A DNA stretch of 8,679 nucleotides from Pseudomonadota bacterium (GTDB lineage: Bacteria > Pseudomonadota > Alphaproteobacteria > Acetobacterales > Acetobacteraceae): positions 1 to 8,679 of the forward strand of contig JAJYAF010000070.1 of NCBI GenBank assembly GCA_021779655.1. Reading direction: 5' to 3'. The translations under genes were made by a program, and so were the position numbers. The notes under the pieces were generated by a model. The model was not told the origin of the DNA and made no database searches. It saw nothing but the letters and a program-made list of their open reading frames with translations. Shown here piece by piece: positions 1-8,679 of this stretch. Within the stretch, counting starts at the first letter, position 1. The number at the start of each line of letters is the position of its first letter.

Positions 1-1
1 C

Positions 2-1045
2 GTGATCCTGGCCCATTCCAACGAAGCGGAATGGCAATCCTTTAAGCACAACAAGAACAACGAAGCCTTTATCGATCGCATCTGCGTCGTGAAGGTACCC
101 TATTGCCTGCGGGCGACCGAGGAGCAGCAGATCTACCAGAAGCTGATCCGCGGCAGCGAACTGGGGGAGGCGCCCTGTGCCTCCGGCACGCTGGAGATGC
201 TGGCGCGCTTTGCCGTGCTTTCCCGGCTGCGGCCGCACCCCAACAGCAATTTGTTCTCCAAGCTCCGGGTCTATGACGGCGAAAACGTGAAAGATACCGA
301 GCCGAACGCCAAGACCATGCAGGAATATCGCGACGCCGCCGGGGTCGATGAGGGCATGGACGGCATTTCCACGCGCTTCGCCTTCAAGGTGCTGTCCGCC
401 ACCTTCAACTACGATTCCCGTGAGGTGGGCGCCGACCCGGTGCATCTGATGTGGGTGCTGGAACAGGCGATCAAGCGCGAGCAGTTCGGCGATGAAAGGG
501 AAAAGCAGTATCTGGACTTCATCAAGGGTACGCTGGCGCCGCGCTATGCCGAGTTCATCGGCAACGAGATCCAGAAGGCTTATCTCGAATCCTACAACGA
601 TTACGGGCAGAACCTGTTCGACCGCTACCTGGACTTCGCCGATGCCTGGATTGAAAACCTCGACTTCAAGGACCCCGATACCGGCCAGCTCCTGGACCGA
701 GAGCAGCTCAACCAGGAGCTGACGAAGATCGAAAAGCCGGCCGGGATCGCCAATCCGAAGGATTTCCGCAACGAGGTGGTCAAGTTTGCCCTGCGCGCCC
801 GCGCGCGCAACGATGGCAGAAACCCGTCCTGGACTTCCTATGAAAAGATCCGCGAGGTGATCGAAAGGCGGATGTTCAGCCAGGTGGAGGATTTGCTGCC
901 GGTGATCAGCTTCGGCAGCAAGAAGGAGGTGGAAACCGAGCGCAAGCACACGGAATTCCTGGAGCGCATGGTCGCGCGCGGCTATACCGAGCGGCAGGTG
1001 AAGCGGCTTGTGGAATGGTATATGCGCGTGAAGCAGGCCGGATAG
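2..1045 (+). CDS. prkA: PrkA family serine protein kinase / AAA+ protein, C-terminal part (5' end outside window)
   Basis: This is the 3' part of a prkA (yeaG) gene. The reading frame is open to the left edge and the first in-frame codon, GTG, is an internal valine, so the true start lies upstream. About 347 of the family's usual 640-650 residues are visible. The first ~50 residues are the end of the AAA+ module (ILAHSNEAEWQSFK, then NNEAFIDRI), and the rest is the helical PrkA C-terminal domain distantly related to eukaryotic-type kinases. The Walker A and B motifs would lie upstream and cannot be checked. The family is reported to be an ATP-binding serine kinase in some bacteria and is linked to starvation and stress survival; its targets are poorly known. 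The stop lies 16 bp before the yeaH-type gene, and the order prkA-yeaH-spoVR is the classic conserved operon. Family identity is very secure; the biochemical activity here is inferred. Confidence 0.95.
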   Translation: MILAHSNEAEWQSFKHNKNNEAFIDRICVVKVPYCLRATEEQQIYQKLIRGSELGEAPCASGTLEMLARFAVLSRLRPHPNSNLFSKLRVYDGENVKDTEPNAKTMQEYRDAAGVDEGMDGISTRFAFKVLSATFNYDSREVGADPVHLMWVLEQAIKREQFGDEREKQYLDFIKGTLAPRYAEFIGNEIQKAYLESYNDYGQNLFDRYLDFADAWIENLDFKDPDTGQLLDREQLNQELTKIEKPAGIANPKDFRNEVVKFALRARARNDGRNPSWTSYEKIREVIERRMFSQVEDLLPVISFGSKKEVETERKHTEFLERMVARGYTERQVKRLVEWYMRVKQAG

Positions 1046-1061
1046 GAATGGTCCCTGACCG

Positions 1062-2402
1062 ATGAACATCATTGATCGCCGCCTCAACCCGCAAGGCAAA
1101 AGCCACCCGAACCGCCAGCGGTTCATCCGCCGGGCGAAGAAGGAGCTGACCGAAGCCGTGCGCAACGTCTCCGGCCGGCGAAAGATCGCAGACATGGGTG
1201 AGGAGGAGCAGGTATGGGTCCGCACCGACCGGCTTCAGGAGCCGCAGATCCGGCATTCTACCGAGCAGGGCGAGCGCGATCACGTCCTGCCCGGCAACAA
1301 GCAGTATGAGGAAGGAGACAGGATTAAGCGGCCATCACAGGAAGGCGGCGGCCGCGGCGGGGAAGCCTCGGAGGATGGCGGCGGCGAGGATGCCTTCCAG
1401 TTCGCGCTGAGCCAGGACGAATTCCTCGATATTTTCTTCGACGATCTGGAGCTGCCCGATCTTTTGCGCAAGCAGATGAAATCCTCCGACAGCTTCGCCT
1501 ATGTCCGGGCCGGGCACTCCACAAGCGGCGCCGTCACCAATCTCAACGTCAAGAAAACCATGCAGAACAGCCTGGCCCGCCGGACCGCTCTGAAACGGCC
1601 GCGCCTTGCCGACATCCTGGCGGCCGCCGCGGAAATGGAGGCTTTGACCAAAGCGGATGCCGCGAACGATTCCTCCAAGGACCTCCGCGAGGCTTCCCCC
1701 GGAGATGCCGAGCGCCGCGACGCGCTGCAAGCGCTGCTCGACGAGCACCGCCGGCGCAGCCGCCGCATCCCGTTCATCGACCCCGTGGACGTGCGCTACA
1801 ACCGGTTCGAGCCGGTTCCGCAGCCCGTCACCTCGGCCGTGATGTTCTGCCTGATGGACGTTTCAGGCTCGATGACCGAGCACATGAAAGACTTGGCCAA
1901 GCGCTTCTTCAAGCTGCTCTATCTGTTCCTGCAACGCCGCTACAAGAACGTGGAGCTGGTTTTCATCCGCCATACCCATCTCGCGCGCGAGGTGGATGAG
2001 GAAACCTTTTTCATGAGCCGGGAGACCGGCGGCACCGTCGTCTCCACGGCGTTCGAGGAGATGCTGCGGGTGGTTGCGGCGCGCTACCCGCGCGATCAAT
2101 GGAACATCTATGCGGCCCAGGCCTCGGACGGTGACAATACCGCGGCGGACAATGCCAAGGTGGCGCGGCTGTTGAAGCAGAACGTCCTGCCGCTCTGCCG
2201 GTATTTCGCCTATCTGGAAGTAGGGGGCCCGGACGGGGGCGGACTGCTCACCGATCTGTGGCGCACCTATGAGGCGCTGGTACGGATCGGGCAGCCGATC
2301 GCGATGCGCAAAGTCTCCGAGCGTGGCCAGATCTTTCCCGTGTTCCATGACTTGTTCGTGCGCGGCGGCACGGCCCGCGCCCGGCAGGGGAGCGCCGTAT
2401 GA
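1062..2402 (+). CDS. yeaH: YeaH/YhbH family protein (DUF444) with VWA-like MIDAS motif
   Basis: A complete 446-residue member of the DUF444 family, close to the usual length. The N-terminus (IDRRLN...NRQRFIRR) matches the family's conserved opening and supports the ATG chosen, although the ribosome site is weak (AGGA about 14 bases upstream). Residues ~92-110 form a Gly/Glu-rich, probably disordered linker, followed by an acidic stretch (DEFLDIFFDDLELP). The C-terminal half resembles a von Willebrand A fold: D266-V-S-G-S-M is the DxSxS metal-binding (MIDAS) motif, T325 in the GGT stretch and D356 in ASDGDN are likely further ligands. The family is the middle partner of PrkA and SpoVR and is usually induced by stress or starvation; its molecular role is not settled, and a metal-dependent adaptor is a reasonable inference. 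It overlaps spoVR by 4 bp (ATGA). Confidence 0.94.
   Translation: MNIIDRRLNPQGKSHPNRQRFIRRAKKELTEAVRNVSGRRKIADMGEEEQVWVRTDRLQEPQIRHSTEQGERDHVLPGNKQYEEGDRIKRPSQEGGGRGGEASEDGGGEDAFQFALSQDEFLDIFFDDLELPDLLRKQMKSSDSFAYVRAGHSTSGAVTNLNVKKTMQNSLARRTALKRPRLADILAAAAEMEALTKADAANDSSKDLREASPGDAERRDALQALLDEHRRRSRRIPFIDPVDVRYNRFEPVPQPVTSAVMFCLMDVSGSMTEHMKDLAKRFFKLLYLFLQRRYKNVELVFIRHTHLAREVDEETFFMSRETGGTVVSTAFEEMLRVVAARYPRDQWNIYAAQASDGDNTAADNAKVARLLKQNVLPLCRYFAYLEVGGPDGGGLLTDLWRTYEALVRIGQPIAMRKVSERGQIFPVFHDLFVRGGTARARQGSAV
2386..2392 (+). promoter_or_regulatory. Ribosome binding site of spoVR
   Basis: AGGGGAG lies six bases before the spoVR ATG at 2399, inside the end of the yeaH coding sequence. It is the strongest Shine-Dalgarno match in the plus-strand operon. 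SpoVR translation is therefore probably initiated efficiently on its own as well as coupled through the ATGA overlap. Confidence 0.75.
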
Positions 2403-3925
2403 GCGCCGCCGCCAGCATCGCCCAGGAGTCGGGCTGGAATTTCGACCGGTTGCAGCGCGCCCACGACATGATCGGCGAAATCGCGCTCAAGGAGCTGAAG
2501 CTCGATATATACCCCAACCAGATCGAGGTGATTACCTTCGAGCAGATGCTCGACGCCTATTCCTCCGTCGGGCTGCCGTTGATGTACCGGCATTGGTCCT
2601 TCGGCAAGAATTTCGCTCGGGACGAGCTTCTCTACCGGCACGGCTTGCGCAATCTCGCCTATGAAATCGTCATCAATTCCAATCCGTGCATCGCCTATCT
2701 CATGGAGGAGAACTCCATGACCATGCAGACGCTGGTGATGGCGCATGCCTGCTTCGGCCACAATCATTTCTTCAAGAACAACAATTTGTTCCGGCAATGG
2801 ACCGATGCCGAAGGAATTCTGAATTACCTGGAATTCGCCAAGACCTACATCTCCCGCTGCGAGGACCGTTACGGCGAGGAAGCGGTGGAAAACGTGCTGG
2901 ATGCGGCGCACGCCCTGATGAACCAGGGCGTCAACCGCTACACCCGCCGCAAGCCGCTCAGTCTGCGCGACGAGCAACAGCGCGCGCGGGAGCGGCTGGA
3001 GGAGCAGGAGCGCACCTATAACGAGCTATGGCGCACGCTGCCTGGTTCCGGCCCACGTGCCCGCCCGTCGCACGATGCCTCGGAGCGGCGCCGCCTGCTC
3101 GGCCTGCCGGAAGAAAACCTGCTCTATTTCCTTGAGAAAAACGCGCCGCTGCTGAAAACCTGGGAGCGGGAGGTGCTGCGGATCGTCCGGCACATCGCGC
3201 AATATTTCTATCCGCAAAAGCAAACCAAGATGATGAACGAAGGCTGCGCCACCTTCGTCCACTATTACGTGATGAACCGGCTGCATGAGACCGGCTTCCT
3301 GGATGACGGCGCCATGATGGAATTTCTCCAATCGCATACCGGCGCCGTGTTCCAGCCGGATTTCGACCATCCCGGCTATTCGGGCATCAACCCCTATGCG
3401 CTCGGCTTCGGCATGATGCAGGACATTCGCCGGGTCTGCGAAAACCCCACGGAGGAAGACCGCGCCTGGCTGCCGGAAATCGCCGGCGAGGGCGACTGGG
3501 TGGAGGTGTTGAAGGATGGCTGGGCGAATTACCGGGATGAAAGCTTCATCCGGCAGTTCATGAGCCCGGCGCTGATCCGGAACATGCGCTTCTTCAGCCT
3601 CCACGATGACAGCAAATCCGATCTGACCATCAACGCCATCCATAACGAGCGCGGTTATCAGCGCGTACGCGGCAATCTCGCGGAGCAGTTCGATGTGGTG
3701 CAGCGCGAGCCGGAGATAGAGGTTGTCGATGTTGATCTCGACGGCGATCGCCGGCTGCTGCTCCAGCACCGCGTCTATTCCGGTATCCTCGCCAAGGAGA
3801 AGGAAACCACGCTGGTTCTCCAGCATCTCGCCAACCTCTGGGGGTATGAAGTGAAGCTGGCGGAGGTTTCGGCGGCGTCCGACGTGCTCCTGAAGCAGCA
3901 CAGCGCCGCGCCCGCGCGCAGTTAG
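2399..3925 (+). CDS. spoVR: SpoVR family protein (YcgB-like)
   Basis: A complete 508-residue SpoVR protein; E. coli YcgB is about 510 residues. Conserved stretches include the His/Asn-rich HNHFFKNNN (residues 121-129) and EGCATFVHYY (281-290), where YcgB-like proteins have a similar EG-ATF-HY motif. These clustered His and Glu residues could bind a metal or sit in an active site, but that is inference. Residues ~185-205 are very rich in Arg/Glu and probably form a charged helix. The gene was named after a Bacillus subtilis sporulation locus, yet most carriers, like this proteobacterium, are not expected to sporulate; the family is associated with stress and stationary phase together with PrkA and YeaH. 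The ATG start overlaps the yeaH stop by 4 bp and has a good ribosome site. The stop codon overlaps the end of the convergent EEP gene. No damage is visible. Confidence 0.95.
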   Translation: MSAAASIAQESGWNFDRLQRAHDMIGEIALKELKLDIYPNQIEVITFEQMLDAYSSVGLPLMYRHWSFGKNFARDELLYRHGLRNLAYEIVINSNPCIAYLMEENSMTMQTLVMAHACFGHNHFFKNNNLFRQWTDAEGILNYLEFAKTYISRCEDRYGEEAVENVLDAAHALMNQGVNRYTRRKPLSLRDEQQRARERLEEQERTYNELWRTLPGSGPRARPSHDASERRRLLGLPEENLLYFLEKNAPLLKTWEREVLRIVRHIAQYFYPQKQTKMMNEGCATFVHYYVMNRLHETGFLDDGAMMEFLQSHTGAVFQPDFDHPGYSGINPYALGFGMMQDIRRVCENPTEEDRAWLPEIAGEGDWVEVLKDGWANYRDESFIRQFMSPALIRNMRFFSLHDDSKSDLTINAIHNERGYQRVRGNLAEQFDVVQREPEIEVVDVDLDGDRRLLLQHRVYSGILAKEKETTLVLQHLANLWGYEVKLAEVSAASDVLLKQHSAAPARS

Positions 3926-3930
3926 CGCGC
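3914..3930. terminator. GC hairpin spanning the convergent stop codons (candidate bidirectional terminator)
   Basis: A perfect inverted repeat GCGCGC-agtta-GCGCGC: six G-C pairs closing a five-base loop. The loop contains the TAA of the minus-strand EEP gene and most of the TAG of spoVR. As there is no spacer between the two convergent operons, this is the only obvious structure that could end or stall either transcript. No T-tract follows on either strand, so it is not a classic intrinsic terminator. It might block RNA decay or pause polymerase, or it may be partly a by-product of GC-rich coding sequence. Confidence 0.4.
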
Positions 3931-4516
3931 CGTCAGCACCACCTTCAGCGGCTTGTGGTCCGAGGCGCCTTGATCCAGCACCTCGAATTCCAGGCAGCGC
4001 AGGCCACGAATGAAACAGCGGTCGAGACGCAGGGGAATGACGTCGCTCATCCGATGCGTGGGCTGCCGGTTTCCCGCATCGGTAAATCCCGGCAGAAAGG
4101 GCGCGCCCACCATGTTGCAGTCACCCAGAATAACGGCCCGCTCCGGGAGCACTGCCGCGATGCGGCGCAACTGCCGCCTGTTCAGCATCTGCCCATGAGA
4201 GAGATGGACATTGGCCACGGTGAACCCGCCGAGCTTTATAAGCTGGCACACCCGCCGCACCACCAGGCCGCGTTGCAGAACAAGGCTTTCCGCCGGGCCG
4301 TGCAGCGGGTCCGGACTCCAGGCGGCAAGGCCGTGATTTCGGCCGGGCAGCTCAAGCCGCGCGTAATGCCCGCCGAGCCGTTCCGGCAGGTGATCGATTT
4401 CCGCCGTCGCCTCCTGCATCAGCAGCAGCTCGGGCCGGTGCCGCTCCGCCAGTGCCGTCACATCCTCCACACTGGCGCCGACGGAGTGCAGCAGGTTCCA
4501 ACTGATGATCCGGACT

Positions 4517-4524
<8 letters not shown>
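3922..4524 (-). CDS. Endonuclease/exonuclease/phosphatase (EEP) family protein, YbhP-like
   Basis: A 200-residue EEP-fold protein. The full active-site set is visible: N10 (ISWNLL), E38 (LMQEAT), N105/H107 (ANVHLSHG), D135/N137 (ILGDCN), D168 (LDRCF) and D189/H190 (SDHKPL). The family is Mg-dependent and cleaves phosphodiesters in nucleic acids, inositol phosphates or phospholipids; the substrate here cannot be read from sequence. I see no signal peptide or membrane segment. The start is set at GTG 4524, which overlaps the end of the upstream phospholipase-D-like gene by 8 bp and places the first beta strand immediately after the start; a longer reading to 4641 would add an unrelated segment that is merely the PLD gene in another frame. 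The best ribosome site is a weak GAGG about 15 bases upstream, so coupling to the upstream gene is likely. The pairing resembles E. coli clsB(ybhO)-ybhP. Activity is likely; exact function unknown. Confidence 0.88.
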
Positions 4525-7287
<2,763 letters not shown>

Positions 7288-8403
7288 TCAGCCTTTCCTG
7301 AACCGCATCGGATCGATCGCGTCAATCACGCTACCAGCCTCGCCGGGGTCGCGCCCGGCGATCATGTCCGCAACCAGCCTGCCGGCGGCGGGCGCGGTCT
7401 GGATACCGTAGCCGCCTTGCCCCACGCACCAGAAAAACCCCGGCACGGAATTCTCCCAGCCGAAGGCCAGGCTCCGGTCCGGGGAAAAGGTTCGCAGTCC
7501 GGCCCAGCTATGCTCAACCCGGCGAACCGGAATATCCAGCGCCTGCCGCATGCGGTCGATGGCGATCGCAACGTCAAGCTCGTCCGGCTGCACATCGTGC
7601 GGCGGCATCGGTGTTTCGTCGCAGGGCGTGACCATGAGTTTGCGGCGCGCCTCGGGGCGCGCGTACCAGAAATGGCCAGCGGACTGTACCATCGGCCAGT
7701 CCGCCACCTCGTGGGGCGCGGGGTCGATCAGGCAGGCCGTGCGGCGGCATGGGGTAAGGCCAAGCGGCGCCACCCCGGCAATGGCCGCCACCTCGTCGCC
7801 CCAGGCGCCGGCGGCGTTCACCAGAACGGGGGCGTGGAGCTTCATGCCCCCCGTGGTTTCCACCTCCCACGCGCCTGCCCTGCGGGCAATCCTGCCGGCG
7901 CGGTGGCGGAGCATGAGCTGCCCGCCGGCGCGGCGCAGGCGGCGCAGAAAGCCCTGGTGCAATCCGCCCACGTCCATATCGAACGTATTGTCCTCCAGCC
8001 CGGCGCGCACCGCGTAGCCTTCCTTCAGCACCGGCACCCGGCGCTTGACCTCGCTTAAAGGGATTTCAACGATGCCAAGCCGCTGCGCGATCAGCGCGTC
8101 GAGCGCCGCGGTCTCCCCTTCCGGCGCCAGATAGATATTGCTGCGATGCGTGCCGAGCGGCGTTTCGGAGATATCGGCCGGGGGTTCGAGGAAGAAATCC
8201 CGCGACAGGCCCGTCAGCACCCGCACGTCCGGCGGGCCGTAATTCAGCACCCAGATGGCGGCGGAACGGCCGGTGGTGTGGTAGCCTGCCTGCTCCTCGG
8301 CCTCGATCAGCGCGACGCGGTAATCGGCCGAAAGCGCGGCAGCGGCTGTGGCGCCGGCAATGCCGGCCCCGATCACCACGATGTCAAACGAAAAATCTGT
8401 CAA
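7288..8403 (-). CDS. FAD-dependent oxidoreductase, DAO family (D-arginine dehydrogenase-like)
   Basis: A complete 371-residue flavoprotein of the D-amino-acid oxidase/glycine oxidase (DAO) superfamily. The N-terminal dinucleotide-binding fold is clear: IVVIGAGIAGATAA with G12-x-G14-x-x-G17 and acidic E34 at the end of strand 2. GYHTTGRSAA (40-49), VLVNAAGAW (193-201), HDVQPDELD (269-277), WAGLRTF (300-306) and GQGGYGIQTAPA (328-339) resemble Pseudomonas aeruginosa D-arginine dehydrogenase (DauA) closely as I remember it. It probably oxidises an amino acid or amine to the imino compound, passing electrons to the respiratory chain or oxygen. Residues matching DauA His48, Thr50 and Glu87 are Ile50, Val52 and Asn89, so arginine is probably not the substrate. 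The start is TTG 8403, overlapping the hydrolase stop (TTGA), with GGAG 11 bases upstream; no ATG exists before the Rossmann motif. Substrate unknown. Confidence 0.88.
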   Translation of the reverse strand: MTDFSFDIVVIGAGIAGATAAAALSADYRVALIEAEEQAGYHTTGRSAAIWVLNYGPPDVRVLTGLSRDFFLEPPADISETPLGTHRSNIYLAPEGETAALDALIAQRLGIVEIPLSEVKRRVPVLKEGYAVRAGLEDNTFDMDVGGLHQGFLRRLRRAGGQLMLRHRAGRIARRAGAWEVETTGGMKLHAPVLVNAAGAWGDEVAAIAGVAPLGLTPCRRTACLIDPAPHEVADWPMVQSAGHFWYARPEARRKLMVTPCDETPMPPHDVQPDELDVAIAIDRMRQALDIPVRRVEHSWAGLRTFSPDRSLAFGWENSVPGFFWCVGQGGYGIQTAPAAGRLVADMIAGRDPGEAGSVIDAIDPMRFRKG

Positions 8404-8678
8404 AACAGAAAGCGCTCCAGCGCCGCGATCACCGCCCGGGGCTGCTCGGCATGGATCCAGTGCGCCGCATGGTCGATCGTCTCGATCCGCGCGGCGGGAA
8501 ACAAGGCGAGTATAGGCTCGCTTTCCGCAGGGGTGATGTAATCGGAATTGCCGCCGCGCAGAAACAGGGCCGGCCCCTTATAAGGGGCCGCGTTCGGAGG
8601 CAGCGTCCAGTCCAGCAGGGTGTGCATCGCGCCGCCGATCTCGTCGAGGCCGAAGCGCCAATGGGGATTTTCACCCAG
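8400..8678 (-). CDS. Alpha/beta hydrolase, C-terminal part (5' end outside window)
   Basis: The last 92 residues of an alpha/beta-fold hydrolase; the frame runs off the right edge, and the ATG at 8627 is an internal methionine. HWRFGLDEI, then the strand PALFLRGGNSDYI with the probable catalytic acid D46 (numbered from the visible start), then DHAAHWIHAEQP with the probable catalytic His73, follow the pattern of the YbfF-type esterase subgroup. The nucleophile serine would lie upstream and is not visible. Substrate unknown; carboxylic or thioester hydrolysis is typical of the fold. Its TGA overlaps the TTG start of the oxidoreductase, so the two are probably made together. A perfect 20-bp palindrome (8571-8590) lies in the codons for the A-P-Y-K-G-P stretch. 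Confidence 0.9.
   Translation of the reverse strand: MGENPHWRFGLDEIGGAMHTLLDWTLPPNAAPYKGPALFLRGGNSDYITPAESEPILALFPAARIETIDHAAHWIHAEQPRAVIAALERFLF
8415..8418 (-). promoter_or_regulatory. Ribosome binding site supporting the TTG start of the oxidoreductase
   Basis: GGAG (within CTGGAG) on the minus strand lies 11 bases before TTG 8403, inside the final codons of the hydrolase. The spacing is a little long, but with the TTGA overlap and the lack of any other start before the FAD-binding motif it supports this start. Confidence 0.45.
8571..8590. repeat. Perfect 20-bp palindrome inside the hydrolase gene
   Basis: The ten bases CGGCCCCTTA are followed directly by their exact reverse complement, giving a 20-bp palindrome with a TTATAA centre and no spacer. 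The flanking bases do not extend it. It lies wholly within coding sequence. It could be a dimeric-protein binding site or a coincidence caused by GC-rich codons for Pro, Gly and Ala. Confidence 0.5.
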
Positions 8679-8679
8679 C

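Noticed and set aside
2284..2300. Small inverted repeat GATCGG...CCGATC in yeaH
   Set aside because: Six-base arms in GC-rich coding sequence are expected by chance and no function is suggested by position.
3026..3901. A 291-codon minus-strand open frame opposite spoVR
   Set aside because: Shadow of the SpoVR coding frame; composition is that of reversed GC-rich codons and no domain is visible.

Overview
The window is a GC-rich, almost fully coding piece of a proteobacterial chromosome. An alphaproteobacterium seems most likely, judged from the look of the enolase, the PrkA/YeaH/SpoVR trio and the GTG/TTG start codons, but this is a judgement from memory and not a database result. There are eight protein genes, two of them cut by the window edges. 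I see no tRNA, rRNA, CRISPR array, insertion sequence or phage gene. No gene-free stretch is longer than about 45 bases.

Left half, plus strand (1-3925): the 3' end of prkA (AAA+/serine kinase-like protein), then a complete yeaH-type gene (DUF444, with a von Willebrand A-like metal-binding motif), then a complete spoVR/ycgB gene. The spacing is 16 bp and then a 4-bp ATGA overlap, so this reads as one operon. The trio is a widely conserved stress and stationary-phase module whose biochemistry is only partly understood.

Right half, minus strand (8679 down to 3922): the 3' end of an alpha/beta hydrolase, an FAD-dependent amine/amino-acid oxidoreductase resembling D-arginine dehydrogenase, enolase, a two-HKD phospholipase-D/cardiolipin-synthase-like protein with a C-terminal membrane hairpin, and a small endonuclease/exonuclease/phosphatase (EEP) protein. 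All five are head-to-tail. Three of the four junctions overlap (TTGA, TTGA and an 8-bp GTGACTGA); only the enolase start has its own 45-bp leader and a clear Shine-Dalgarno site. The last two genes look like an equivalent of the E. coli clsB(ybhO)-ybhP pair, suggesting a membrane-phospholipid function.

The two operons converge, and their last codons overlap by 4 bp inside the loop of a perfect GC hairpin. I found no clearly new defence or mobile system. The points most worth a second look are the placement of enolase in a phospholipid/oxidoreductase operon, the repeated TTGA couplings, the convergent overlap in a hairpin, changed substrate-pocket residues in the DauA-like oxidoreductase, and a perfect 20-bp palindrome inside the hydrolase gene.
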